A stretch of DNA of 64,000 bases, taken from Brevundimonas aveniformis DSM 17977 (GTDB lineage Bacteria; Pseudomonadota; Alphaproteobacteria; Caulobacterales; Caulobacteraceae). The number at the start of each line of letters is the position of its first letter. The stretch's first letter is position 1. Where the stretch lies: positions 556,198 through 620,197 of the forward strand of contig NZ_AUAO01000002.1 in assembly GCF_000428765.1 (NCBI RefSeq). The letters are read 5' to 3'. Both the position numbers and the translations under genes were made by a program. Shown piece by piece: positions 1 through 7,925 of the stretch. The notes under the pieces are model-generated. The model was given only the letters and a program-made list of their open reading frames with translations, made no database searches and had not been told where the DNA came from.

Positions 1-1
1 C

Positions 2-814
2 GCCGAGCACGGCAAGGAGGTCTGGGTGCTGGATCGGCCCAATCCGGCCGGGCGACCGGTCGAGGGCACGATCCTCAGGCCCGGCTGGGAGAGCTTCGTC
101 GGGGCCGGGCCCATGCCGATGCGCCACGGCATGACCCTGGGCGAGATGGGCCGCTGGTTCATCGACCACTTCAAGCTGGATGTGGCCTATCGCGTCATCG
201 AGATCGAGGGCTATGACCCTGACGCCGGACCGGGTTTCGGCTGGCCGCTGAATGAGCGGGTCTGGATCAACCCCAGCCCCAATGCGCCGAACCTGTTCAT
301 GGCGCGCGACTACGCCGGAACGGTGATGCTGGAGGGCACGACGCTGTCGGAAGGGCGCGGCTCGACCCGGCCGCTGGAGCTGTTCGGAGCGCCGGACATC
401 GATGCGCGGGCGGTGATCACCGAGATGCAGCGGCTGGCCCCGCAGTGGCTGGACAGCTGTGTGCTGCGGGATTGCTGGATCCTGCCGACCTTCCACAAGC
501 ACGCGGGCCAGCTGTGTTCGAGCGTCCAGATCCACACCGAGGGGCCGGCCTATGACCATTTCGCCTTCCAGCCCTGGCGGGTCCAGGCGCTGGGTTTCAA
601 GGCGATCCGCAGCCTCTATCCCGACTACGATCTGTGGCGGGACTTCCCGTATGAGTACGCCTTCGGCAAGCTGCCGATCGATGTGATCAACGGCTCGCCG
701 ATCCTGCGTGAATGGGTGGATGATGCGGGGGCTGATGCGGGTGATCTGGACGCGGTGGCCAGGCCGGACGAGGCGGCCTGGGTCGAGACCCGGCGGCCCC
801 ATCTGATCTACTGA
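2..814 (+). CDS. namZ: Exo-beta-N-acetylmuramidase NamZ-like (DUF1343/GH171), 5' truncated
   Basis: The frame is open from base 2, so the N-terminal part lies outside the window; the GTG at 26 is internal. The visible 271 or so residues carry family hallmarks: the opening DRPNP.G...V.G pattern, a GPMP..HGMT.GE segment, a W.NPSPN.P region and a LEGT..SEGRGST motif followed by LFGAP. Family members cleave terminal MurNAc from peptidoglycan fragments during cell-wall turnover and are often secreted; the export signal would be in the missing part. The stop codon overlaps the ATG of the next gene (TGATG), so the two are probably co-translated. The family call is firm; the substrate is inferred from the family. 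Confidence 0.85.
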   Translation, partial: AEHGKEVWVLDRPNPAGRPVEGTILRPGWESFVGAGPMPMRHGMTLGEMGRWFIDHFKLDVAYRVIEIEGYDPDAGPGFGWPLNERVWINPSPNAPNLFMARDYAGTVMLEGTTLSEGRGSTRPLELFGAPDIDARAVITEMQRLAPQWLDSCVLRDCWILPTFHKHAGQLCSSVQIHTEGPAYDHFAFQPWRVQALGFKAIRSLYPDYDLWRDFPYEYAFGKLPIDVINGSPILREWVDDAGADAGDLDAVARPDEAAWVETRRPHLIY

Positions 815-1767
815 TGCCCCGGGCACGGCTGCTCGGCGTCGCCTGTGGGGTCGGGTCGGGGGCCTTGTGGGGGCTGGTGTTTCTGGCGCCCAAGCTGGTT
901 CCAGAAGCCTCGCCGATGGCCATGGCGGCGGGGCGGTATCTGGCCTATGGCCTGCTGGCCCTCATGCTGGTCCTGCCAAGGTGGAAAGCGGCGACGGCGG
1001 CTCTGGATGCGGCGGCATGGCGCGGGCTGGTCTGGCTGAGCCTGGCGGGGAACATCGTCTATTTCTGCCTGCTGGTGGTCGGGGTGCATCTGGCGGGCGT
1101 CGCGGCCTCGGCCCTGATCGTCGGAATGGTGCCGGTGGCGGTGATCCTGTGGGGTCTGCGCGACCCGCAAGCGGTCCCGGTCGGCACGCTGATCCTGCCC
1201 CTGCTGCTGGCCGCCGGGGCGGTCGGATTGATCGGCTGGGACGCCTTGCAAAGGCCGGACGCCCACGCGGTCGGGGTCTGGGAGGCGATCATCGGTCTGG
1301 CCTGCGCGCTCGGTGCCCTGGTCGCCTGGTCGGTCTATGCGATCGGCAACGCCCGCTGGCTGGCCCGCAACGACCGGGTCAGCGCCCAGGACGGGTCGCT
1401 CTTGACCGGGGTGGTGACCGGTGCGCTGGCGATCCTGCTGGTCCCGGTGGCCCTGCTGGCGCCCGGGCAGGCCTGGGACGGCGAGGTCTGGCGGCGATTT
1501 CTGATGGTCAGCGCGGCTGTGGCGCTGGGGGCCTCGATCCTCGGCAACGCCCTGTGGAACCGGGCCAGCCAGTTGATGCCGCTGACGATGCTGGGCCAGA
1601 TGATCGTCTTCGAGACCCTGTTCGCCCTGGTCTATGGGTTTGTCTATGAGGGCCGCTGGCCGAGCGGGATCGAGGGTCTGGCCATCGTCATGATGGTGGT
1701 CTCGGTCATCTGGTGCGTCCGGGCGCACAGGCCCGCGGCAGTGCTTGTGGCCGAGGGCGACCGCTGA
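814..1767 (+). CDS. EamA/DMT-superfamily transporter
   Basis: A 317-residue, strongly hydrophobic protein with about ten predicted transmembrane segments in two EamA repeats, starting with a glycine-rich first helix (GSGALWGLVFLAPKL) typical of drug/metabolite transporters. The ATG overlaps the stop of namZ by one base, suggesting one operon. Substrate cannot be read from sequence: EamA proteins export amino acids, nucleosides or small drugs. Coupling to a muramidase suggests, weakly, a cell-wall-derived or amino-acid substrate. Confidence 0.8.
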   Translation: MPRARLLGVACGVGSGALWGLVFLAPKLVPEASPMAMAAGRYLAYGLLALMLVLPRWKAATAALDAAAWRGLVWLSLAGNIVYFCLLVVGVHLAGVAASALIVGMVPVAVILWGLRDPQAVPVGTLILPLLLAAGAVGLIGWDALQRPDAHAVGVWEAIIGLACALGALVAWSVYAIGNARWLARNDRVSAQDGSLLTGVVTGALAILLVPVALLAPGQAWDGEVWRRFLMVSAAVALGASILGNALWNRASQLMPLTMLGQMIVFETLFALVYGFVYEGRWPSGIEGLAIVMMVVSVIWCVRAHRPAAVLVAEGDR

Positions 1768-1785
1768 GCGAAGAATGCGGGAATT

Positions 1786-1828
1786 TGCACTCTGAAAACA
1801 CAGTGCACTAAGTGCAATAAGTGCACTA
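1786..1828. repeat. 9-bp tandem repeat AGTGCAMTA x3 plus a flanking TGCACT
   Basis: AGTGCACTA, AGTGCAATA and AGTGCACTA follow each other with exact 9-bp periodicity at 1802-1828. The palindromic core AGTGCACT occurs twice, and a further TGCACT lies at 1786-1791. The array sits just past the stop of the EamA gene and is AT-richer than its surroundings. It could be a protein-binding array; nothing identifies the protein. Confidence 0.6.
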
Positions 1829-1848
1829 TTTCGCGCCGGTCCTGGTCG

Positions 1849-1905
1849 TCAGATCGAGAAGAGCAGTCCGCTCCAACCCCATACACCAAAAGCCTCCGGC
1901 ATCAT
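1849..1905 (-). CDS. Possible 18-residue small ORF with perfect Shine-Dalgarno
   Basis: On the minus strand, AGGAGGT (1912-1918) is followed after 6 nt by ATGATG and then an open frame of 18 codons ending in TGA. The predicted peptide begins MMPEAFGVWGW and ends in a short hydrophobic run (LLFSI). It lies 61 nt downstream of the rnhB stop on the same strand and could share its transcript. The 9-bp repeat array follows it. The SD quality is the main support; no homologue is known to me, and it could be chance. Confidence 0.3.
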   Translation of the reverse strand: MMPEAFGVWGWSGLLFSI

Positions 1906-1966
1906 CGCCTGACCTCCTGACCGTCACAGGATAGGTCCGTTCGAGGGTGCGGGGATAAACGACCTT

Positions 1967-2581
1967 TCAGATCAGTGCGCGCTGTTCAATCAGCGCCCGG
2001 ATCGGGGCGAAGCTGCGCCGATGGATCGGGCAGGGGCCGAGGCGGTTGAGCGCCGCGACGTGGATGGGAGCGTGATAGCCCTTGTGGCCGGCGAAGCCGT
2101 AGCCGGGGAACTCTGCATCGGCCTCGATCATCAGCCGGTCGCGGGCCTGTTTGGCGAGGATGGAGGCGGCGGCGATAGAGGCGGATTTGCTGTCGCCCTT
2201 GACCAGCGGCTCCGTCGGGCAGGGCAGGTCAAACCGGTAGTTGCCGTCGACCAGGGCGAAGGCGGCGGGCGTGGCCAGCCCCTCGACCGCGCGGCGCATG
2301 GCCAGGCCGGTGGCCTTGAGGATGTTCAGCCGATCGATCTCCTCCACAGAGGCGAAGGCGACCGACCAGGCGACGGCGCGGGCCTTGATCTCGGCCTCCA
2401 GCGCGATGCGGCGGGCCTCGGTGAGCTTTTTGGAATCGTCCAGGCCCTCGGGGACGTCGGCCGGATCGAGGATGACGGCGGCGGCGGAAACGGGACCTGC
2501 CCACGGTCCGCGCCCGGCCTCGTCGACGCCGCAGACGGGCGCGGGGTGGCGGGATTCGAAGCTGAGGGAGGGCTTGGTCAT
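1967..2581 (-). CDS. rnhB: Ribonuclease HII
   Basis: A 204-residue protein, usual size for RNase HII, which nicks RNA of RNA-DNA hybrids and starts ribonucleotide excision repair. The opening [15 protein letters not shown] holds the catalytic Asp-Glu pair (D20, E21). GLDDSKKL and [17 protein letters not shown] are the further conserved blocks, the latter holding the third acidic position, and the C-terminal HKGY..P.H segment is typical. Start chosen at the ATG at 2581, directly before a palindromic repeat element. No other gene follows closely on the minus strand except the possible 18-codon ORF. Confidence 0.95.
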   Translation of the reverse strand: MTKPSLSFESRHPAPVCGVDEAGRGPWAGPVSAAAVILDPADVPEGLDDSKKLTEARRIALEAEIKARAVAWSVAFASVEEIDRLNILKATGLAMRRAVEGLATPAAFALVDGNYRFDLPCPTEPLVKGDSKSASIAAASILAKQARDRLMIEADAEFPGYGFAGHKGYHAPIHVAALNRLGPCPIHRRSFAPIRALIEQRALI

Positions 2582-2585
2582 GCGT

Positions 2586-2753
2586 CCTTCTCCCCTTGAG
2601 GGAGAAGGTGGCCGAGCGCAGCGAGGTCGGATGAGGGGTGGACGACTGGTTCCGTTTGAGCTTGTCCGCAGCGTCCACGGAATCGGACAGGTTTGCGCGA
2701 CCCCTCATCCGTCAGTCCTTCGGACTGCCACCTTCTCTCGCAAGGGAAGAAGG
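2586..2753. repeat. Palindromic intergenic repeat element
   Basis: The gap between rnhB and tag is largely filled by inverted arms. A copy of CCTTCTCCCCTTGAGGGAGA then GGTGG begins at 2586 and is matched inversely by CCACCTTCTC at 2728-2737 with AAGGGAAGAAGG beyond it. GGATGAGGGGT at 2629-2639 pairs with ACCCCTCATCC at 2700-2710. Each arm contains its own small hairpin (CTCCCCTTGAGGGAG; AGTCCTTCGGACT). About 60 bp of unrelated sequence lies between the arms. Repeats with this wording are common between genes in Caulobacterales genomes (from memory). Confidence 0.75.
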
Positions 2754-2771
2754 CTGTCGCAGCTCGACCCA

Positions 2772-3350
2772 TCATCGCCTCAGCGCCTTCACCGCTTCGT
2801 GCCGGTGGCACGGCGTGACGTGGTCGTTGACCATGCCGACGGCCTGCATGAAGGCATAGACGATCACGGGGCCGCAGAAGTTGAAGCCGCGGGCCTTGAG
2901 GGCCTTGGACATGGCGACGGACTGGGGCGTCTGGGTCGGGACCTCGGCCAGGGAGGCCCACTGGTTCTGGATCGGCGCGCCGTCGACGAAGCTCCACAGC
3001 CAGGCGGAGAAGTCCTCGCCGTTGTCGGCCATTTCGCACCAGATCTGGGCCCCGCGAATGGCGGCGTCGATCTTGGCGTTGGAGCGGACGATGCCGGCGT
3101 CGCCCATCAGCCGGGCGCGGTCGGCCTCGCCATAGAGGGCGACCTTGCGTGGATCGAAGCCGTCGAAGGCGGCGCGAAAGGCCTCGCGCTTTCTCAGGAT
3201 GGTGATCCAGGCCAGGCCCGCCTGGAAACCGTCGAGCACCAGCTTCTCCCACAGGGCGCGGGCGTCATACTCGGGCACACCCCAGTCGGTGTCGTGATAG
3301 GCGACGTAGAGCGGGTCGGTCCCGCACCAGCCACAGCGCGATTCGGTCAT
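2772..3350 (-). CDS. tag: DNA-3-methyladenine glycosylase I
   Basis: 192 residues with the start at the ATG at 3350 (MTESRCGWCG), close to the length of E. coli Tag; a longer frame to 3491 would add an unrelated N-terminus overlapping the neighbouring gene. Tag removes 3-methyladenine from alkylated DNA. CGWCG, the YHDTDWG..E block, and the C-terminal H.TPCHRH segment supply the Cys/His zinc ligands of the family; GFNFCGP and the AF.QA.G.VNDH region are also typical. Constitutive housekeeping repair is expected; no Ada-like site was seen. Confidence 0.95.
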   Translation of the reverse strand: MTESRCGWCGTDPLYVAYHDTDWGVPEYDARALWEKLVLDGFQAGLAWITILRKREAFRAAFDGFDPRKVALYGEADRARLMGDAGIVRSNAKIDAAIRGAQIWCEMADNGEDFSAWLWSFVDGAPIQNQWASLAEVPTQTPQSVAMSKALKARGFNFCGPVIVYAFMQAVGMVNDHVTPCHRHEAVKALRR

Positions 3351-3415
3351 GGGTGGAGCTTGCCAGATCGCGGCATCGGAGGTGAAGTGACGCTCGACCA
3401 AGAGCGGAGAGTTCG

Positions 3416-4048
3416 ATGATTTCGCTATTGTTGGCTGCAAGCCTGATGACAGCCCAGACGCAACCGAGCGTGAACCTGTGCGCGGATGCACGCAACTGCC
3501 GGGATGTCGGGCAGGTCGCGATCCAGCTCGACGACCGGGTGGTGACGGCCAACATCAATGACAATCTGCCCTTTGTGACGCAGGACGGTCTGCAGCTTTT
3601 CCTCGGCGAGTCCGTTGTCCTGGAGGTTTCTGAAGCCGGGGCCTTGACCGTCGAGTCGCACAGCCCGGCCAATGAGATCATCACGCCGCCCAAACTGTCC
3701 CGTGCCGTCGAGGAAATGAACGCAGCGATCGCGGCATCGGGCCAGGACGTGGCACCGGGGACGATTGATCCTGTGCCGGATGGTCGTCCGTTAGATCGGC
3801 TGCGCGTGTCGCTGATGCAGGTCCCGGGCTCGGTTGACACGGTTCTGCTGGTCGAGAACGGCTACGACCGGCAGATCGACTATCGCGCCCAGATGCAAGT
3901 GCCGGGCCAGCGGGGCTTGCAGTATACGACGACCTGCGAACTCATCCCGCGCCTCATGGTTCTGGAACACTGGCCGCATCCGGTCGCTGTGATCAATATG
4001 GGATCGTTTCGAACGGTCCCGACCACGGGAACCATGACCTGCGATTGA
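3416..4048 (+). CDS. Secreted protein of unknown function
   Basis: 210 residues beginning with a short hydrophobic signal (MISLLLAASLMTAQT), so probably periplasmic. The mature part has cysteines at NLCADARNC near the N-terminus and two near the C-terminus (TTCELI, TMTCD), compatible with disulfides. Composition suggests beta-rich structure. It is divergent from tag (65 bp) and its stop is 1 bp from the end of the convergent photolyase gene. I do not recognise the family. Confidence 0.65.
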   Translation: MISLLLAASLMTAQTQPSVNLCADARNCRDVGQVAIQLDDRVVTANINDNLPFVTQDGLQLFLGESVVLEVSEAGALTVESHSPANEIITPPKLSRAVEEMNAAIAASGQDVAPGTIDPVPDGRPLDRLRVSLMQVPGSVDTVLLVENGYDRQIDYRAQMQVPGQRGLQYTTTCELIPRLMVLEHWPHPVAVINMGSFRTVPTTGTMTCD

Positions 4049-4049
4049 C

Positions 4050-5483
4050 CTAGCCCTTCGTCGCCTTCAGCGCCCCCAGGGCGCGGTCGCGAGCGCGGGC
4101 GTGGTCGACAATGGGGTTCGGATAGGTGTCGCCCAGCTTGACCCCCGCCATGGCCAGCACGCCAGGCGGGGCGGCCCAGGGCTTGTGGATCCAGTCGGTG
4201 GGCAGCCGGGCTAGCTCCGGGACCCAGCGGCTGACGTAGTCGCCGTTCGGGTCGAACGTCTCGCCCTGGCCGGTCGGATTGAAAATGCGGAAGAAGGGCG
4301 AGGCGTCGGCACCGGAGCCGGCGACCCACTGCCAGTTCTGGGCGTTCACGGCGGCGTCGGCATCGACCAGGGTGTCCCAGAACCAGCGCTCGCCTTCGCG
4401 CCAGTCGATCAGCAGATCCTTGATCAGAAACGAGGCGACGATCATCCGCACGCGATTGTGCATCCAGCCCGTGACCCATAGCTGGCGCATCCCGGCGTCG
4501 ACGATGGGATAGCCGGTCTGGCCGCGCGTCCAGGCCTCCAGGCCCGCCGGGTCGTCGCGCCACTGCAGACGGTCGAACCCCTCGCGGAAATTGCGCGTGG
4601 CCAAGTCGGGGAAGCTCTCCATCAGCTGGATCGAGAACTCGCGCCAGGCCACCTCGGCGGCAAACTTCTCGGCCTGGCCGTGCGGAACGTCGCCGTGGTC
4701 GGCGGCGGTGCGGACGGTGGTGACGACCCGCCAGGGGTCGATCTCGCCGAAATGGAAATGCGGCGACAGGCGGCTGGTGCCCTCCCGGTCGGGCCGGTCG
4801 CGGTCGGTAGCGTAGTGACTGAGCGACCCGTCGATCAGATGGACCAGCGCTGCCAGCGCCCCGGCCTCACCGGGCGTCCAGTCGTCGAAGCCGGTGGACC
4901 AGTCAGGGTTTTTCGGGTGCAGGGCGAGTGAATCAATGTTGATTCCCGCGATGGGCGAAGTCGGTGCCGTCAAAGTCTCCGGCGCGCGACGACCGGGCCT
5001 CGAGCGAGCGGCGTCCCACAGGGCGCGTGCGAAGGGGGTGAAGACCTTGAACGGCTCGCCCCCCTTGGTGCGGACCGAACCGGGCGCCGCCAGCCGCGTG
5101 GCGTTGAAGCCGCGCACCTCGACGCCTCGGCCTTTGGCGGTTTCGGCGATGTCTGCGTCCCGCGCCCAGGCGGCCGGCTCGAACATCCGGTTCAGAAAGA
5201 CGGCGTCGGCCCCGGTGTCGGCGATTAGCTGATCCAGCGTCCTGGCCGCATCGCCTGCGCGCACGACCAGCGGTGATCCCCGCGTCGCCAGATCGGCCTG
5301 AAGCGCGCGCAAACTCTTGTCGAGCCACCAGGCCGAGGCACCGCCGAGGGAGCGCCCATCGAGTGCCTCATCATGGATATAGACGGGGACGACCGGGCGT
5401 CCTGTCTCGACCGCCGCCGCCAGCGCCGGGTTGTCGCCCAGGCGCAAATCCCGCCGAAACCACAGGATGACCGGTTGATCCAC
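4050..5483 (-). CDS. phr: Deoxyribodipyrimidine photolyase
   Basis: Light-driven repair of cyclobutane pyrimidine dimers using FAD and an antenna chromophore. The N-terminal [17 protein letters not shown] begins the antenna-binding domain. The C-terminal FAD domain has [43 protein letters not shown] and the [18 protein letters not shown] block, all typical of class I photolyases. The start is the GTG at 5483, preceded by AGAGGA at 9 nt spacing; this gives 477 residues, the usual size. A longer frame to 5648 would run into the divergent kdsA. A cryptochrome role cannot be excluded by reading alone, but the CPD-photolyase pattern is good. Confidence 0.92.
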   Translation of the reverse strand: MDQPVILWFRRDLRLGDNPALAAAVETGRPVVPVYIHDEALDGRSLGGASAWWLDKSLRALQADLATRGSPLVVRAGDAARTLDQLIADTGADAVFLNRMFEPAAWARDADIAETAKGRGVEVRGFNATRLAAPGSVRTKGGEPFKVFTPFARALWDAARSRPGRRAPETLTAPTSPIAGINIDSLALHPKNPDWSTGFDDWTPGEAGALAALVHLIDGSLSHYATDRDRPDREGTSRLSPHFHFGEIDPWRVVTTVRTAADHGDVPHGQAEKFAAEVAWREFSIQLMESFPDLATRNFREGFDRLQWRDDPAGLEAWTRGQTGYPIVDAGMRQLWVTGWMHNRVRMIVASFLIKDLLIDWREGERWFWDTLVDADAAVNAQNWQWVAGSGADASPFFRIFNPTGQGETFDPNGDYVSRWVPELARLPTDWIHKPWAAPPGVLAMAGVKLGDTYPNPIVDHARARDRALGALKATKG

Positions 5484-5568
5484 GTCAGAAAGTCCTCTTT
5501 GCCTTGCGATTGGCTTGCGCCGCCGCCACTTCTTGGCCACTGAAACCCGAACGCTCAGGAACGCCATC

Positions 5569-6420
5569 GTGACCGCCCCTAACGCACAGATCCATATCCA
5601 GGCTCCGCGACCCGTCGTCATCGGCGGTGGCGAGAAACTGGCCTTCATCGCCGGCCCCTGCCAGATGGAAAGCCGCCAGCACGCGCTGGAGACGGCCGGT
5701 GCCCTGCGTGAGATCGCAGACCGGCTCGGGGTCGGGCTGATCTACAAGACCAGCTATGACAAGGCGAACCGCACCTCGGCCAATGCTGCGCGCGGGATTG
5801 GCTTGAAGGATGCCTTGCCGATCTTTGCGGAAATCCGCGAGGTGACGGGAATGCCGACCCTGACCGACGTGCACGAGGTCGAGCACTGTGCGCCTGTGGC
5901 CGAGGCCGTCGACGTGATCCAGATCCCGGCCTTCCTGAGCCGCCAGACGGATCTGTTGATTGCGGCGGCCCAGACCGGCCGCGTGGTCAATATCAAGAAG
6001 GGGCAGTTTCTCGCCCCCTGGGACATGAAGAACGTCATCGCCAAGGTGACCGGGGCAGGGAACCCCAATGTCATGGCCTGTGAGCGCGGCGTCTCGTTCG
6101 GTTACAACACCCTGGTGTCCGACATGCGAGCCTTGCCGGTGCTGAAGGAGATCGGATGCCCGGTGGTGTTCGATGCCACCCATTCCGTGCAGCAGCCCGG
6201 CGGGCAGGGAACGTCTTCCGGTGGACAGCGGGAGTTTGTGCCCATCCTGGCGCGGGCCGCCGTCGCCGTGGGCGTCGATGCCGTGTTCATCGAGACGCAT
6301 CCCGACCCTGACCATGCCCCGTCCGATGGGCCGAACATGGTGCCCCTGGATCAGTTCGAGGCCCTGGCGGCCGAACTGCTCGAATATGACGCCCTGACCA
6401 AGCGACGTCAGGCGGCCTGA
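5569..6420 (+). CDS. kdsA: 3-deoxy-8-phosphooctulonate synthase
   Basis: Condenses phosphoenolpyruvate with arabinose 5-phosphate to Kdo-8-phosphate for the LPS inner core. The 283-residue length matches the family when the GTG at 5569, with AGGA 8 nt upstream, is used. Diagnostic blocks: [60 protein letters not shown] and [17 protein letters not shown]. The GPC cysteine in place of the Asn found in E. coli KdsA places it with metal-dependent enzymes (family knowledge). It heads a run of envelope-sugar genes. Confidence 0.95.
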   Translation: MTAPNAQIHIQAPRPVVIGGGEKLAFIAGPCQMESRQHALETAGALREIADRLGVGLIYKTSYDKANRTSANAARGIGLKDALPIFAEIREVTGMPTLTDVHEVEHCAPVAEAVDVIQIPAFLSRQTDLLIAAAQTGRVVNIKKGQFLAPWDMKNVIAKVTGAGNPNVMACERGVSFGYNTLVSDMRALPVLKEIGCPVVFDATHSVQQPGGQGTSSGGQREFVPILARAAVAVGVDAVFIETHPDPDHAPSDGPNMVPLDQFEALAAELLEYDALTKRRQAA

Positions 6421-6428
6421 TCCCGGCC

Positions 6429-7199
6429 ATGGCGCGCGTCCGGCTCTCCTGTTGCATCATCGCCTTCAATGAGGCGGACCGTCTGGAGCGGTGCATAGAG
6501 GCCGTGCGCGACATCGCCGACGAGATTGTCGTGGTTGATTCCGGCTCGACAGACGGGACGGTCAATCTGGCCCAGTCACTGGGGGCTCAGGTCTTTCAAC
6601 GGGCCTGGGACGGCTATGGTCCGCAGAAGCGGTTTGCCGAGGATTGCGCGCGCTTCGACTGGATCCTGAACCTGGACGCCGATGAGGTGGTGACACCCGC
6701 TCTGGCCAATGAGATCAAGACCCTGTTGTCGATCGCTCAGCCGCCCTTGCCGGCCTACCGAATTCGAATGCCGACGGTGTTTCCGGGGGCCACGCGGCCC
6801 CGGCTCTGGGCCGAGAGCCACAACTATGTGCGCCTGTATGATCGTCGCAAGGTGAGGTTCCGCGAGAGCCTGGTCCACGACACCGTCGACACCAAACATG
6901 AGCCGGTCGGCCAGCTCGAACACATTGCCCTGCACTATTCGAACCGCTCGATTGAACACGTCCGTCAGAAGCTGGACCGCTATACCCAGCTGCAGGCCAA
7001 GGAGCTGCGCAAATCGCCGCTGGCGATCTATCTTCGGCTGCCGTTCGAGTATCCGCTGGTCTTTTTCCGGTACTACATCCTGAGACGGAATTTCACCGGA
7101 GGGATGTTCGGCCTGCAGTCCAGCCATATCGCCGCCGAGATGCGGGTCCGACGCCTGCTAAGGATCCTCAAGGCCCAGGGTGAGGCGGCGCGGACATGA
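6429..7199 (+). CDS. Family 2 glycosyltransferase, WaaE/KdtX-like
   Basis: 256 residues. The N-terminal GT-A fold begins LSCCIIAFNEADRLERC, followed by EIVVVDSGSTDGT, the nucleotide-sugar site, and NLDADEVV, which holds the DxD metal motif. The later RLYDRR...E.LVHDTV segment and the basic, partly hydrophobic C-terminus (FEYPLVFFRYYILRRNF) fit WaaE/KdtX-type LPS core transferases that act at the inner membrane face. It begins 8 bp after kdsA, and its stop overlaps the next start (ATGA), supporting an LPS-core operon. The sugar transferred is not determinable here. Confidence 0.85.
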   Translation: MARVRLSCCIIAFNEADRLERCIEAVRDIADEIVVVDSGSTDGTVNLAQSLGAQVFQRAWDGYGPQKRFAEDCARFDWILNLDADEVVTPALANEIKTLLSIAQPPLPAYRIRMPTVFPGATRPRLWAESHNYVRLYDRRKVRFRESLVHDTVDTKHEPVGQLEHIALHYSNRSIEHVRQKLDRYTQLQAKELRKSPLAIYLRLPFEYPLVFFRYYILRRNFTGGMFGLQSSHIAAEMRVRRLLRILKAQGEAART

Positions 7200-7924
7200 G
7201 TGGTGACGTTACCCTGGTCCTGACCTCGTGCGGGCGGTTCGATCTGCTGGAGAAGACGCTCGAAAGCCTCGAGGCGGCGGAGCCGACCGGCTTTGCCCAC
7301 CGGATCATCATCGAGGATTCCGGCGATGCGGCGATGGCAGCGCGGATTAGCAAGCGGTTCCCGGACTATGAGCTGATCTTCAATCAGCCGAACATCGGGC
7401 AGATGCGTGCGATCGACCGTGCCTATGCGGCGGTGCGAACGCCCTATGTTTTTCATTGCGAGGACGACTGGCGTTTTGAGCCCGATCCGTTTCTCGACCC
7501 ATGCCGCCAGGTGCTGGAGAACAATCCGACGGTCAGCGTCGCCTGCGTCCGCAAGCCGGCTGAACTGCACCCGAAATATCAGACCCGTCTGACCCCGCTG
7601 TCGGACGGCGTTGTCGTGATGCCGCCTGACGCCCACCCCGAATGGTTCGGCTATTCCTTCAATCCCAGCCTGGTCCGGCTGGAGAGCTGGCAGACCTACG
7701 GGCCCTTCGCGGAGCACGGCTCGGAAGAGGTTCTGTCCTATCGGCTCAAGAAGGATGGTTTCACGGTCGCCTTCCTGACGCCCGGCTCGGCCGAACATAT
7801 CGGCGGCGACGCCCATGTCGAAGACCCGTTCCGAAAGGCCCGCGCCAAGGGGTTCTGGCCCAAGCTGCAGCGGTCCATCGACAAGCGTGTGACGCGTCTG
7901 AAGCGGCGTCTGGGGGCGGACTAG
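7196..7924 (+). CDS. Glycosyltransferase family 2-type protein
   Basis: 242 residues with a GT-A-like N-terminus (VTLVLTSCGRFDLLEKTLES, IIIEDSG) and an acidic motif FHCEDDWRF where family 2 enzymes carry DxD. Further on, GYSFNPSLVRLESW and a C-terminal basic helix (KRVTRLKRRLG) suggest membrane association. Starts inside the stop of the preceding transferase and is followed within 1 bp by the acyltransferase fusion gene, so it probably acts in the same surface-glycan or LPS pathway. Acceptor and donor are unknown. Confidence 0.75.
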   Translation: MSGDVTLVLTSCGRFDLLEKTLESLEAAEPTGFAHRIIIEDSGDAAMAARISKRFPDYELIFNQPNIGQMRAIDRAYAAVRTPYVFHCEDDWRFEPDPFLDPCRQVLENNPTVSVACVRKPAELHPKYQTRLTPLSDGVVVMPPDAHPEWFGYSFNPSLVRLESWQTYGPFAEHGSEEVLSYRLKKDGFTVAFLTPGSAEHIGGDAHVEDPFRKARAKGFWPKLQRSIDKRVTRLKRRLGAD

Positions 7925-7925
7925 A

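Noticed and set aside
808..1728. Long minus-strand frame opposite the EamA transporter gene
   Set aside because: Arg/Pro/Gln-rich antisense shadow of a GC-rich coding frame; no domain and no start signal.
2241..3419. 392-codon plus-strand frame through rnhB, the repeat and tag
   Set aside because: Runs antisense to two well-recognised genes and through a palindromic repeat; composition typical of a shadow frame.
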